Below, one piece after another: positions 11,322-21,760 of a stretch of 64,000 bases of DNA. Every line of letters begins with the position of its first letter. Position 1 is the first letter of the stretch. Source of the stretch: Acanthosepion pharaonis (lineage: Eukaryota; Mollusca; Cephalopoda; Sepiida; Sepiidae); contig CAHIKZ030000955.1 in the NCBI GenBank assembly GCA_903632075.3, positions 573,501 through 637,500 of the forward strand, written 5' to 3'. The notes beneath the pieces are model-generated. The model saw only the letters and a list, made by a program, of their open reading frames with translations. It did no database searches and was not told where the DNA came from. The position numbers and the translations under genes were made by a program.

Positions 11322-11832
11322 TTATGGTGTCTGTCTGAAAAGTAACTGGTCTGAGCACATTCTTCAATGTGAGCAGCATCCTTCACAGTGAGTTCTTGTC
11401 ACAGAGCCAGATTATCAATCATTAATTCTCCAAAGAGATCATGCAGTGCATGAGATGAGAGTTGTTGCAGGACAAATTGTGGCTGATTTATAATGCATCT
11501 GCTCACAAAGTCCTGAGCATCCAGCAGTTTTTGGCTGAGAAGAACATTGCCATACTGAAACAACCTCTTTATTCATCTGATCTCACTCAGTGTGATTTTT
11601 TTCTTTTCCCACAAGCAGAAGGAGATCATCAAGGGGACCTGTTTTGAAGTCATTTTGAGTCGTAGCAACAGAGCTGAACCACATCCAAGAATTCTTCCAG
11701 TAGTGCACAGAAGCATGGCAGAGTGCATTAAACTTGAGGGGGATTTGAAGAGAAAACCATGTAAGCTTGTTGCTTGGAATTGAAATAATTTGTTTGTGAC
11801 ACCAGTCCCATTAATTTTCAGACAAACCTCAT
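11322..11832 (+). mobile_element. Second mariner lineage, internally deleted
   Basis: Terminal inverted repeats are clear: left TGTCTGTCTGAAAAGTAACTGG, right the complement of CCATTAATTTTCAGACAAACC. Between them only the transposase C-terminal half survives (11462-11647): IYNASAHKVLSIQQFLAEKN, then QPLYSSDLTQCDFFLFP, ending in a second frame with KGTCFE. The HDN Asp is replaced (YNA). TIR and protein wording differ from the 4.2-kb mariner, so it is a separate lineage. A related truncated copy is at 16.31 kb. Confidence 0.7.
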
Positions 11833-11999
11833 ATATTCAATCTTTTAGTCTTGTTGAAATATTTTTTCAGGTCAGTTATATCCTGACTTAACAAGTAACT
11901 AATTCATACTAGTGAATTTTATGTATTCCTAATTTTTATAAAGTTAAATCACCAAAGGTGTTATACATTTCCGCTACTGTTCCATATCCTGCTAGATTC
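11833..11999. other. Non-coding spacer
   Basis: Short stretch between the mariner and the SINE; nothing recognised. Confidence 0.4.
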
Positions 12000-12245
12000 A
12001 AGTGTTGATTTGTGAATTTGGTGTAATCGTGAATTCAGGTTTGTATTGGACTCTGTGGAAGCAGGGCAAGCAATAACTGAACAGTACTAAAAATAAGAAC
12101 AAGATGAGAGATCCCTAGATATAGGCAGCAGAACATCAACAGATTAAATTAAGGGTAATATTTGGAATTCCTTGTAGCTTAACTGGATTGATATACATCT
12201 GATGATGGCTAGATGACAGAACTGCTGAAACATTGTGATAATAAC
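12000..12245 (+). mobile_element. SINE-gamma, divergent copy
   Basis: Shares CTGAACAGTACTAAAAATAA, GATGAGAGATCCCTAGATAT and GGATTGATA...ATCTGAT in order with the SINE at 9.54 and 14.15 kb. It lies outside the duplicated block. Confidence 0.45.
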
Positions 12246-12615
12246 AACAAAGATGGACAATAGTCCAAATGTAATTAGTATCCTGATAACTCTTCATCCA
12301 AGAAATTCAGACAGAATATTAAGAGTTTTATCATCATTATAAAAAATGTTATCTGAAAATGTGAACCTGTATATATAAAAATAAGATTCCTTTTGAGAAG
12401 TTGCAAGTTCCCAAGTTAAACAACTTTAAAAAAAAATTAAGAATGCAATTTTTAGCCAGTGTTTATTTCCACATGCTATACTGTACAAACACAAATTTAA
12501 GCAAACCATAAAATTATGGCTTTTTAACATATATGCTACAAATATACAAATATGAATTGTATAAAAGAATCACAGACATATTCTTAGCAAGAAAGGACAG
12601 CATAATACAGATGAA
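12246..12615. other. Non-coding 3' flank of the 13-kb ZNF array
   Basis: No gene seen. This lies downstream of the minus-strand ZNF array. Confidence 0.45.
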
Positions 12616-12619
12616 TGTT

Positions 12620-13276
12620 GTGTTTATTTAGTGGATGTTTTCAAATGATGCACTAAATTTGTTTACCAGGAAAAGGAAAATTTGCACAACTCACAAGAAT
12701 GTTTTTTTTTCTCTAGTGCGTATTCACATATATTGGACCAAATTTGACTTCCGAAGGAAAGGAGAGCTACGCACTTCACAGGAATATAGATACTTACCCG
12801 AGTGGGTGTGCAAACTGGAACATGTGCAAATGTTCCAGTAACTGTGATTTTGTTGAAAGAGTTTCACACTTCACAAGAAAATGGTTTCTCTGCAGTATGT
12901 TTTTGCACATGACAAACCAAGTTTGACTTCTGAATAAAGGAGAATCCACACACTTGGCAAGAATATGGTTTCTCTTCAGTGTGAGTTTGAATGTATTCAG
13001 CTAAATGCAACTTTTGCAAAAAGGGAGAACCACATATTTCCCAATCATGTGGTTTCTCTCCAGTGTCTCAGCAAATGAGCCACCAAGTCCCACACATTTC
13101 ACAAGAATGTGGTCTCGCTCCAGTGTGTTTGCTTATGTTTCTCCAAAGCTGATTTCCATGAAGAAAAACTACATGATTCACAAGAATAAGGTGTGTCACC
13201 AGTGTGTGTTCTTGTAGGATTAACCAGATCCTTCTTATGTGAAAAGTATGAACCACACACTTTGCAAGTGTATAGT
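12620..13276 (-). pseudogene. Frameshifted C-terminal fingers of the 13-kb ZNF
   Basis: The array continues past the ORF end at 13277 as at least six more fingers spread over all frames. One stretch reads HTGVKLYTCKVCGSYF to KQTHW, the next HTGARPHSCEMCG, and later PYSCQVCGFSFIQKSNLVCH and CELCKFSFSW. Two frame changes fall at the same spot of the linker, where AC is missing from the ACACACTGG run. A TGA replaces the inter-histidine Arg codon (plus-strand 12724-12726). A possible polyadenylation signal (TTTATT on plus) is at 12623-12628. Confidence 0.75.
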
Positions 13277-13801
13277 TTAACCCCAGTGTGTTTGCATATG
13301 TCGAACCAAATCTGATTTCTGTGAAAAGGAAAGTATACATATTTCACAAGTATATGGTTTCTCACCAGTGTGTGTTCTTACATGTCTCACTAAATCCATC
13401 TTTTGTGAAAAGGAATAATCACATACTTGACAAGTATATGGTTTCTCACCTGTGTGTGTTCGTATATGATTCACCAAGTTTGATTTCACAGAAAAGGAAA
13501 AGCCACATACTTGGCAAGAATAAGGTCTCTCTCCAGTGTGTGTTCGCATATGTTCTACCAAATCTGACTTTTGCAAAAAGGAAGATCCACATACTTCACA
13601 AGAATATGGTTTCTCTCCAGTGTGTGTTCGCATATGTCTTCCCAATGCTGACTTCCATGAAGTAGAAAAACCACACATTTCACAAGAATATGGTTTTTCT
13701 CCAGTGTGTGTTCGCATATGTTTCACCAAATATGACTTCTGTGGAAAAGAAGAGCCACACACTTCACAAGTACATGATTTCTCCCCATTTTGTTTCTGCA
13801 T
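13277..13801 (-). CDS. C2H2 zinc-finger protein, six-finger ORF (probable pseudogene)
   Basis: A 174-residue ORF holds six C2H2 fingers at residues 10-37, 38-65, 66-93, 94-121, 122-149 and 150-172, joined by TGEKP/TGERP linkers. C2H2 arrays bind DNA in the nucleus; no effector domain is seen. Helix -1/+2/+3/+6 residues can be read directly (finger 3 is Q,S,D,E; finger 4 V,S,N,N). Finger 2 (CGFSTSWKSALGRH) has Thr where the core Phe should be. Finger order resembles fingers 1, 3, 4 and 5 of the 59-kb gene. The ATG is arbitrary: finger-like sequence with a stop lies upstream, and the acceptor-bearing exon start is at 14056. The ORF stops by frameshift inside finger 6's linker while the array goes on, so the locus is probably a pseudogene. 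Confidence 0.62.
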   Translation of the reverse strand: MQKQNGEKSCTCEVCGSSFPQKSYLVKHMRTHTGEKPYSCEMCGFSTSWKSALGRHMRTHTGEKPYSCEVCGSSFLQKSDLVEHMRTHTGERPYSCQVCGFSFSVKSNLVNHIRTHTGEKPYTCQVCDYSFSQKMDLVRHVRTHTGEKPYTCEICILSFSQKSDLVRHMQTHWG

Positions 13802-14056
13802 ATTTTATGCAAAATCTGACTTCAGTAAAAAGAAAAGACTAACAAAAAACACACACGCATAAGAGTTATATAATTCACAAGTATGAGTTTTCAAGTGTAT
13901 TTTAACCTGAAATTATTAGTCAATTTATATCCACAAGTTCCACGGCATATTTTGTGAGTTATTTACCAAATCTTTTTCCTTTGAGGTCATCATGAAAATT
14001 CAGCTTCATTCAGTTGATCATATTAAGAATAGAATACTTTTTCAAATCAGAAACAT
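13802..14056 (-). pseudogene. N-terminal exon segment of the 13-kb ZNF (copy B)
   Basis: Minus strand: acceptor TTTTTTGCAG (plus 14057-14060), the shared leader with GACCTCAAAG, then a degenerate first finger CGTCGYKLTNNF, a stop in the LKTH helix, and a second broken finger (THTCELYNS ... LLKSDFA, stop) leading into the array ATG. Alignment with the 59-kb gene's exon (acceptor 58846) is continuous from the splice site. This supports a real terminal exon now disabled. Confidence 0.68.
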
Positions 14057-14154
14057 CTGCAAAAAATATACATATAAAATCAAATATCACAAAAATAAAA
14101 ATGGTTTATATCAATAGACTTGATGAAAAGATCTAGGATATCTATTGGTGTTTA

Positions 14155-14410
14155 AAATGCTTTGTGGACTAAGGTATTGGTTGATGAATTTAGTGACATA
14201 GTAATTGTGAGTTCAAACATTGGGTTAAGTATTGCAGATTCAGTGGAAACACAATGAACAACCAAGCAGCACTAAATAAAAACTAGATGAGGTATCCTTA
14301 GTGAAATGAGAACAGGGTACCCTCATCGATTAAATATAGGGTTGAGTTCAAAGTTCCATGAATGTTATTGGGATTGATAAGGATCTGATTAAAGTAAAAG
14401 GAGACAAATG
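14155..14410 (+). mobile_element. SINE-gamma copy within duplication B
   Basis: Nearly identical to 9.54-9.8 kb through the block duplication; differs by a short deletion (ATATGCTTAG missing) and point changes. Confidence 0.5.
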
Positions 14411-15516
14411 ACAAAATTAGAGAACAATAATTTTTTATTTGAATTTGCTATTTGAATCTTAATTCTTAAGTTGATGACATAATTGAGAGTTCTTTGACTT
14501 TAAAATACTAATGGAAATTCCTCTATTGTATCATCAAATATTTGAGCTTAACAACTTTAACAAAATATTACAATAAGAATGTAGGTCATTATTTAAAGGT
14601 GTAAAAGTGTACAAATGAAAAGATTAAAAATTAACAAGGTTTTCCACTTCACTGAAGCAGACATTAAATGCATGAAAGCATTATCATCTACTCTATCTTC
14701 CTGTTTTTTTCCTTATTATGCATATTTTGTTTTTCTCAGTAATACCAAGCAGCATGTCTAATAAATATTTTTTCTTTTATCTTATCTCACATTCAAATTG
14801 GAATAGTCCATTATTTATTCGAGTTAATGGCAAAGCGTAATGCACATGCTAGCTTAATAACTTACCAACAGAGAAACAAGCATAATTATAATATGGTTTA
14901 TGAAGCAGTGCCTACTGCAGAACCTGACTTAGTTGGCTACTGAATTAAAATATTATGAGGCAAGTACAGTCCTTGGGAAAAATAGCTATTTTATTTTTTG
15001 AATAAATTTCAGAGACAAAAATTTGCAATGACTGATATTTAATTATTACAGATTTTACACTAATATGGCATCAACAGGTTAAATTATATAATGAGATAAA
15101 TTTGGTAGTATGTATAAAAAAATAAATAAATAAAAAATAACTATGCATGCAAAAGTATTTTTAAATAACTACATGATTTTCTTACAATTAAAATCAAAAT
15201 TAAAACTTTGGAGAAGATATTTAAGTTATTGCAATAGAGTTTTAAAATTTGTAATCTTAGCATTAGTGGACCTATTTAACCTAATTGGTCTGCCAGTCAA
15301 AAACAGTGAAAAATTTGGTGGGGGGGGGAGATTTTGTAGATTAGCATTCATTAGAACTTTGTCAAGCTACAACATTTATCAGAATTGAAAGATATTGAAT
15401 TATTTTTTAACACTGTCAAATCAATCCCGGATGTCATAAAAAAATCATCTGGACTTGGTTTTTGTTTACACATACCAAACTTGAAACTGTGCTTACATCT
15501 TTGGTACTACTGATAA

Positions 15517-16005
15517 TGTACCCTTTTGTGATGTCAACAAACACTCGCTGCCACTTTTGCGATTTCAATGAATACTCATCATCACTTTTGTAATGCTCAT
15601 AGTAGTAGAGACTTTGTAATCGCAGATACAACTATAGTAATGATGTTGAATGCTGGTGTTAGATGCCAATGAATAATACTTGCACTAATAGCACTTGCTC
15701 GATAATACTCACTCAAAAAGTAACCCCAAATAGTAATTTGTGTAGTGATCACTATAGAGAATAGTGATCCGTATAGTAATAGATGATAGAATAGAAATGG
15801 TGATCTGTACAGTAATAGACGATAGAATAGAAATGGTGATCAATTAGATGCCATGGTAATTCCTATATATACATTTCCTTTGCCATCATGTGATGTACTT
15901 TTTCAAAATGGAATCGCCTGTGTTTGCTCACTACAATCTATGTTCAAACTCCAGTGTCAGCAGCAACACTTCATTCCTATATAACATACCCCCCACATCA
16001 ACCAA
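15517..16005 (+). other. ~490-bp insertion private to duplication B (possible LTR)
   Basis: Absent at the equivalent point of copy A (near 11010). It contains an imperfect ~37-bp tandem repeat (GATAGAATAGAAATGGTGATC, twice, near 15785-15842) and a TATA-like CTATATATACA near 15864. The edges TGATAATG...CACATCA are weakly inverted but no target duplication is visible. A solo LTR is possible. Confidence 0.4.
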
Positions 16006-16138
16006 TTCCTAATAGTATGATTTGAGATTTATATTATAAATGGGACACTGTCTTCTAAAATAATAAAACAAACTAAATAAGTAAATAGTTTTTGATTCTG
16101 ACAAATTTTGTAGGCAGATGAATGCTTGTCAACAGAAA

Positions 16139-16142
<4 letters not shown>

Positions 16143-16169
<27 letters not shown>

Positions 16170-16171
16170 TT
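16143..16171. repeat. Poly-A run
   Basis: About 29 consecutive A within duplication B; only short A runs are present in copy A. Confidence 0.9.
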
Positions 16172-16310
16172 AGGTACCTCCAAAATTGTGCACACATAAA
16201 AAAGACATTTTCAAAACGTCACCAAAAATTGGGGAATTATCAGATTACATTAAAATTTATTAAAATTATATCATTATATAAAATTTTCAGCATCTTTTTA
16301 TTAACGAATG

Positions 16311-16580
16311 AACTTTATGAGATCTGTCCGAAAAGTAATGGGACTATTCATATTCTTTAATGGGAGAGGCATTTTTCTTGCTACAGAGCCAGATGATCAA
16401 TTAGCAAGTCTCCATAAAGATCTTGGGGTGTTTGCTTCACTCACTGCATGAGAAGAGATGAGAGTTTGTTGCAGGACAACAATGCACTTGCTCACAATGG
16501 CATGAACATCCAGCAGCTACTGGCCAAGAAGAACATTCCTGGTACAACCTCCCTATTTACCTGATCTTGCTCTATGTAAT
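16311..16580 (+). mobile_element. Second-lineage mariner, 3'-truncated copy
   Basis: Begins with the TIR ATCTGTCCGAAAAGTAATGG and runs collinear with 11.33-11.6 kb, including the AGAAGAACATTCCTGG region before the YSPDL motif, which reads CTCCCTATTTACCTGATCTT. It ends abruptly near 16580 where R1 repeat sequence begins; the right TIR is missing. Confidence 0.65.
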
Positions 16581-16990
16581 TATATGAATTGTAAAATATA
16601 AAAAATGCAATAAAACTAAGATTATTTAATAGGAAATGATTTTAATTGCTTTTATAAATAAAATATATTATGGACACTACTGTCTTACAAAACATTATTT
16701 ATCAATGAATAATGAATTTTTACAAGAGTTGTTTTCATTTTAAAAAAAAAATTGAATTGTGAAAATAAAGTTTTAAATCTTAGTCTTATTGCATTTTCTT
16801 TTATTTTAGAATTCAGAGCACATTTTCTGTAACTAAGAATCCTATTTTATTTCTTCCAGGACCTATACTTAAACATTAAAGAGGTTATCTCCACTAATTT
16901 GTCAAAAAAGATTAAAAAAAAAGCATATCATAATGAATGAAGGCCCCAAACTTGATGAAAAGTTTTTTTTATTGGTTTTATTGGCTAAAT
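16581..16990 (+). repeat. R1 repeat fragment
   Basis: Matches the 6.48-6.65 kb segment (GAATTGTAAAATAAAAAATGC; GGACACTACTGTCTTA; GAATAATGAATTTTTACAAG). Ends with the R1 terminal region AAAAGCATATCATAATGAATG...CCCCAAACTTGATGAAAA. Confidence 0.5.
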
Positions 16991-16999
16991 GTTCATGTT

Positions 17000-17260
17000 A
17001 TTATTAATTGCTGGTGTTCCCAGGCCCATCCTGACCCGGGGTGGTAGCACCTGTTAGGGTCCTAGCTATAGACAATTATTTAACTCCCAAACTGGGTTCA
17101 AAACACCGTGAAAGTGTAAAAATAGGTTTTAATATCAGAAATACTTTTGAGGAAAAAATTATTATCAGCAATTATCAAATTTTACGAACAATAAAAATTG
17201 TCAGCATTAAATAACCCATTGAGGTTGATATGCTGTAAATTCAAATCAAACCATAGTATT
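17000..17260 (-). repeat. Dispersed repeat R2, inverted copy
   Basis: Reverse complement of 2.58-2.86 kb over about 240 bp, with the same landmark order and numerous substitutions. Confidence 0.65.
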
Positions 17261-17406
17261 TTTTGAGTATTTTCATTTGTTTTCTTAAGTTTTTCGGCCC
17301 TTTTTTCATCATGTTATGCTGTTTTTTTTTTTATGGCGAATTAATGGTGATATCTATGTAGGTACCTCTACTCAGTTTCCATATCTAAGGTTTTAGTTTA
17401 AAATAG

Positions 17407-19071
17407 GTACCTCCATGAGATCGCTATAAAAAGAGCATAGCATGATGAAAAAGACGCCAAACTTGACAAAAACTAAATTTTATCATCTAAATGTTCATGT
17501 TATTATTAAGAGGAAAGATCAAAGTATTTTTGGGGTATTCTTTTCACATTTTTTAATTGTTCCTAGCACATTCGAAATTTTCAGTAAAAATCTTGTTTTT
17601 TTTATTATTTTGAGTCAGACAAAATTGATCATGGCAATCATTTTTTTCTCCATTTTATAAAAAAAAATATGAAAATCTGTTTGAAATTCTTTTAAAAATC
17701 AATTATCATTTTTTCAAAACTTATTCTAAGAAAATCAGAAACTATACTGTTTATTTAAAATATTTTGAACCAAGCTTAACTTAGCTTCTGCACTGAAAAG
17801 ATGTAATTTGAAAATAAAACAAAGCAGGTCATAAACTTCTGCGTCACTTGACAGTTGATGAAAGACATATTGATGGATTACGTGAGGTTAATTCCTTCTA
17901 CGGAAGGAGAGAAATGAAGTTATTTACATTTAAGTGAATAAATACCTTGTTATTTTTAAGGAAAAATTTCAGCGCTCTAATTTTTTTTTGTACTTAGCTT
18001 TTGCCTTTACGTTTATGATGCTTTATGGAAAATATAAAGAAATTAAAATAAGACTGTTAAGAGTGAGATTAAATTTCATAAGAAAGGTATCTAATTAATC
18101 TATTGGTACCTTTCTTATGAAATTTTATCAGAAGTGTACATAAAATACTATAATTTTATGTACATTTATTACATTTTACTGTTATTTGTATTTCCATTTA
18201 TTTTATTATTAATTTTGATATTTCATTTATGGAAAAATGTCATAACTGAGATTAATATAAAAATAAGATCATATAAATTTCATAAGATGATACTGAGACT
18301 TGTAGGTACCCTTCTCAGTTGAAATTGAAAAATCAAATTAACTTCTCCACACATGTTTCACAAAAGTAAAGGCCTTAAAAGTGGAGAACAATGCTTAACT
18401 CAAATAACACAAATTAATTGTATTCTGGTTGGTCTTCCATACTTTATAATTACAGCCTGATTCTAAACACAAAATTACATTTCTTAATTACTGCGGATTT
18501 TCTGATTAGTCAAAATGATACAGTTTACAACACGCTAAAAAAGATATATCTCATAAGGACACTTAGGAAACCTGATGCAGCTTTTAACTAGGTAGGGGGT
18601 CCAATTAAAAACTAAAAGCCTTGTGCTTTTAACTATTGTAATCACTAAAGTGGACTCGATCGAATTTTAGAGTTTTCATAAAATTAGTTATGGCGGGGGG
18701 GGAAATAAATATATAAAAAAATATTTATAATAATGTCGATCATCTGTGAATAGTTTCTGAAAGTTTCATTAACATCAGACAATTATTTTTATTTTTGCAA
18801 GATTTTCCAAATTAATGTGTGTCATACAAAAAAAAAAAAACGTGCTAAATGTTATTTTATTTTACTAGTTCTGGTGATACAAAGAGAAACAACGTTTTTT
18901 TAATCAAAATTTACAAAGTTCTAAAATGAAGGAAAAATTTTAAAAATTAAGATAAACCTTTCTTTCCTCTTCATGACAAACATTTATTAGACGATAAAAT
19001 TTAGTTTTCGTCAAGTTTGTCGTCTTTTTCATCATGCTATGCTCTTTTTTTAGCGATCTCATGGAGATATC
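17407..19071. mobile_element. R1 DNA transposon, 1.67 kb, long TIRs
   Basis: Both ends share a long inverted repeat of roughly 120 bp: left GGTACCTCCATGAGATCGCT (17407 on), with GAGCATAGCATGATGAAAAA; right the complement (TTTTTCATCATGCTATGCTC...AGCGATCTCATGGAGATATC, to 19071). TA flanks both sides (17405-17406, 19072-19073). The interior is almost collinear with 31.2-33.4 kb, which shows that it is one mobile unit. It encodes no recognisable protein. A TA target fits a Tc1/mariner-type non-autonomous element; class inferred. Confidence 0.65.
18074..18123. repeat. Short palindrome inside R1
   Basis: ATTTCATAAGAAAGGTA and its complement TACCTTTCTTATGAAAT are separated by about 16 nt. The same palindrome is present at 32.19-32.24 kb, so it belongs to the element. 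Confidence 0.65.
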
Positions 19072-19073
19072 TA

Positions 19074-19379
19074 GATAAGAATATTCGTAGGAAAATATTT
19101 CACTATTACACCAGTCTTCCTTCAGAGGTAAAATTTATAATTTTCCCATGGTTTATGTGTTTGGAGCGAATCTGATTTTCAATAAAAATTCAAGACCGTC
19201 TGAAATGACGCGTTTTTTTGTTTTGTTTTTGCAGTTACCCATCCCAACATCATGGGAAGCCCTGGTGAGAACCGGACGTTCTCGGCTAGGAGAACCACAC
19301 ACACAAAAAAGTAATTTAGTAATTTACGGTCAGATTCGTTAAAAAAAACACGGGAAAAATGAATTTCTCAGCAATAGCG
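19074..19379. other. Spacer with two hairpins and splice-like signals
   Basis: Stems TCCCA/TGGGA (19242-19246/19253-19257) and GAGAAC/GTTCTC (19267-19272/19278-19283) are adjacent. A strong acceptor-like TTTTGTTTTTGCAG ends at 19234 and a donor-like GTGAGA starts at 19265. No protein similarity recognised. Confidence 0.35.
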
Positions 19380-19610
19380 CCTCTTGTTAACGTTCGTTTA
19401 CAAATGTCTCAGAAATGGCCGGTTTTCTGAAAGCGATCAAAACACTGAGATTCCAAACAATATAATTTCTATTTGAAACACACCAGAGTATTTTGCTTAC
19501 TGGAAATCGTAAATTTAATCATTTAGCTTTCAATTAAAGCTAAAATGAAAAGCTTCAAGAAAGCTTTTTCATTTTTAAAAATTCATTTTAAAAGTTTCTA
19601 CTTACCTTTT
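19380..19610 (+). repeat. R1-associated repeat fragment
   Basis: Matches 7.27-7.47 kb and 57.5-57.66 kb (CACACCAGAGTATTTTGCTTACT; AGCTTCAAGAAAGC). Confidence 0.5.
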
Positions 19611-20514
19611 TTTTTTCACCTATGGACTCGTAAAAAAAGACGTTTTTTTCTGAGTTTTCAAGTTTGTAAGCCTTTTTCTCGGTCTCATTGCACAGTATCT
19701 ATATTGTTCGTTCAATTTAATAAATTGACAATAATGTTGAAATAAAAGACACAAAGATAAGAGAAAAAAGAAACGAGAAAGTCACCACATAAACATTCTT
19801 CTAGCTAGCTTAATTTAAAATGAAGTGATTGTTTTCAAACACGGTGTAAGAGGACATCGTGTCCCTTGTGTATGATTTTAAATAAATGAAACGAAATCTG
19901 TTAACAATATTGAGGGAAAACAAACAAAATGTGACATATTTCCCAGACATTAATAATGTTGAACATTATTCTTAAATAATTTTAATAAAAAGCAGACCAT
20001 GTAACTTTTTGTAAACAGATTTACGCATTTGGTGCTGTTTTTTTCGGTATGCAAGGGTTTAGTTTTTTTATTGACTGACTTGGTCTTGACTCTTGAACTT
20101 GCTTATTTTTAAATTTTTCGTTTTAAATCTAAGAATTGTTTATATCTTGGAAATTTATTCCTGATTATAAAGACTTAGCAAATATCTTCCTCATATTAAC
20201 CATATTTACGGTTGAAAAAGATTCCTTGTAAATTTGCCAAAATCTAATTTTAAAATAATTATTTCAATTGAAAAAAAAAAAAAAAAAATCACAGTGAAAC
20301 AATTTATTGAAAAAGTTGTTAATTTTTATTACAATGCATAAGAAAAAGAAAATATAGAGATAAAAAATATGAATACATATAGGTCCCACAAAAAAGTATA
20401 ATATTCAAATCAAATGTATATTTGAGAGGAAAAAAAACTCTTCTATTTTTTTTTGTTTTTATCATTTTGAAAATTAAATACTTACAAGCAAATTTAAATA
20501 TATTCTAATTTAAA
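19611..20514. other. Non-coding AT-rich spacer
   Basis: Nothing recognised. An A run lies near 20271-20288. Confidence 0.5.
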
Positions 20515-20690
20515 ATTTGGATAAATACTTTGCTATGGTACCTAGACTTTATTATTCTAAGTGCAGTACTAAACTGGTGACAAGGTTTCATCAATTCAGT
20601 TGAATTGGCTAGATGTAAAAGTTGTAACTGTAAGTTCTCTGCTAACAGTTTCTTGCACTTCTCGCTTCCAGCTCCATGCTTTCTGTAGAA
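20515..20690 (+). mobile_element. LINE RT C-terminal fragment
   Basis: ATAAATACTTTGCTATGGTACC and the following 160 bp match the plus-strand copy at 1.61-1.78 kb (conceptual FAMVPRLYYSKCSTKLVTR). Short, broken, no 3' tail. Confidence 0.55.
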
Positions 20691-21224
20691 GATAAAAAAA
20701 ATAAAACACCCAGTCCTAATCAAGTTAAAGTCATGGAGTCATTCTTTTATTTAATAAATGAATCCATGTATTTGTGGCACAAGGCCAAAAGAAAAGTGGG
20801 GAAAGGCTGGTTGACACTATCCTACTCCTAGCTAATCCAACTCATGACCGATTCACTCTAACAACTAGCAGAATCACAACAAGAACCCATCCTTCTCCAT
20901 TCATTCTCATGTACCATAATACCACATTTACACAGGTTTTCTGATAAAACCCACATGCTTATAATTTTTTTGAATATGTACAAATTTTATATGTTTTGAA
21001 TACATGAGAAAATTCCATATGAAATGAAGTGGGGTGAACCAAATAATCAAAAAGAAAATACATTCAAATAAAAATAAAACTGTTAGCATGGACCTCTTTA
21101 ACACAAAAAAATAAAGAGTGGTTGCTGTATTCTGCCGATAAACAGAATCAAGAAGCTTGCTTGCTAATGGCAGCAGAGAGCAATTTGGGAGTGAGAAAGT
21201 ATAAAAGGCTATAAATAAATTGCT
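20691..21224. other. Non-coding spacer left of the Penelope-like fragment
   Basis: No recognisable domain; the left half of the Penelope-like element may extend into it but cannot be read. Confidence 0.4.
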
Positions 21225-21760
21225 AAAACTGTTTCTCCCAATATATTGGAGAAACAAGCAGAAATTTTTAAAAAATGCATCTCTGAGCACAAAAGAGACC
21301 TCACAAAAAACAACTTAACTAATTCACTAGTCATACATAGAAATAAATTTTGATTTTAAAAATCCAACATGCATAAAAAAAGAAAATAACTCACTCAGAA
21401 GAAAAATCCTTGAGAGTGCCACCATTGAATATTATTCAAATATTAATCTATGCTCGGGTTTTTCCTAATATCACCTTTCCTAATAGAATTACAATTCTCT
21501 TAAGTCAACATACCCAACTGTATCACGAAATCAAATGAAAATGGTTGAATCCATCAACACAATAAAAACCATTTCTACACGTGATAGTACTTGACATAAT
21601 TTTCAGTTGACAATATGAATACAATAGCATTTTCTAAATTCTTCTGGTTGCTATGGACATTTTGTTTGTTGTTAATGGTTACTTTGTTTTCAATAAATTC
21701 ATTTCGTTTTTGCCTTGAAAAAGTCCACATTGGACGAAACGCGTTAACTAATAATATAGT
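21225..21760 (+). mobile_element. Penelope-like element 3' end (GIY-YIG endonuclease)
   Basis: Three frames together give the C-terminal endonuclease of a Penelope-like retroelement: QYIGETSR (21239-21262), then in the next frame FKKCISEHKRDLTKNN and SLVIHRN, then RRKILESATIEYYSN near 21400. This is the GIY-YIG order YIG, R, H, E. Frameshifts at the T/A run near 21263-21275 and stops after IHRNKF disable it. The RT domain is not visible. A hammerhead-like motif follows at 21712-21743, where Penelope-like elements can carry such ribozymes. Confidence 0.65.
21712..21743 (+). ncRNA. Degenerate hammerhead-ribozyme-like motif
   Basis: GTCC-ACATT-GGAC forms a 4-bp stem-loop directly followed by GAAACGCGTT. 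This resembles hammerhead stem II plus the GAAA core and one strand of stem III. The CUGAUGA box expected before stem II reads CTTGAAAAA, so catalysis is unlikely. Known family fact: hammerheads occur in Penelope-like elements. Confidence 0.38.

Larger units (their letters stand above)
9262..11600. repeat. Segmental duplication, copy A
   Basis: This block is collinear with 13.87-16.58 kb, in the same orientation, about 4.6 kb away. It includes a ZNF N-terminal exon remnant, a SINE, a long unique segment (for example 10641-10835 against 15143-15330, nearly identical) and the left part of a mariner. Copy B has an extra ~490-bp insert and small indels. The left breakpoint is near 9262/13873, just where the finger array begins in copy B. 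Confidence 0.85.
13873..16580. repeat. Segmental duplication, copy B
   Basis: Counterpart of 9.26-11.6 kb, same orientation. The shared mariner (11.32 and 16.31 kb) lies at equivalent positions, so the duplication came after that insertion. Copy B gained an insert at about 15.52-16.0 kb and a 29-nt poly-A run. Confidence 0.85.

Noticed and set aside
17442..17660. 72-codon ORF and other short hydrophobic ORFs (18134-18322, 35979-36179)
   Set aside because: Low-complexity AT-rich translation. The corresponding R1 copy at 31.24-31.46 kb does not keep the frame open.
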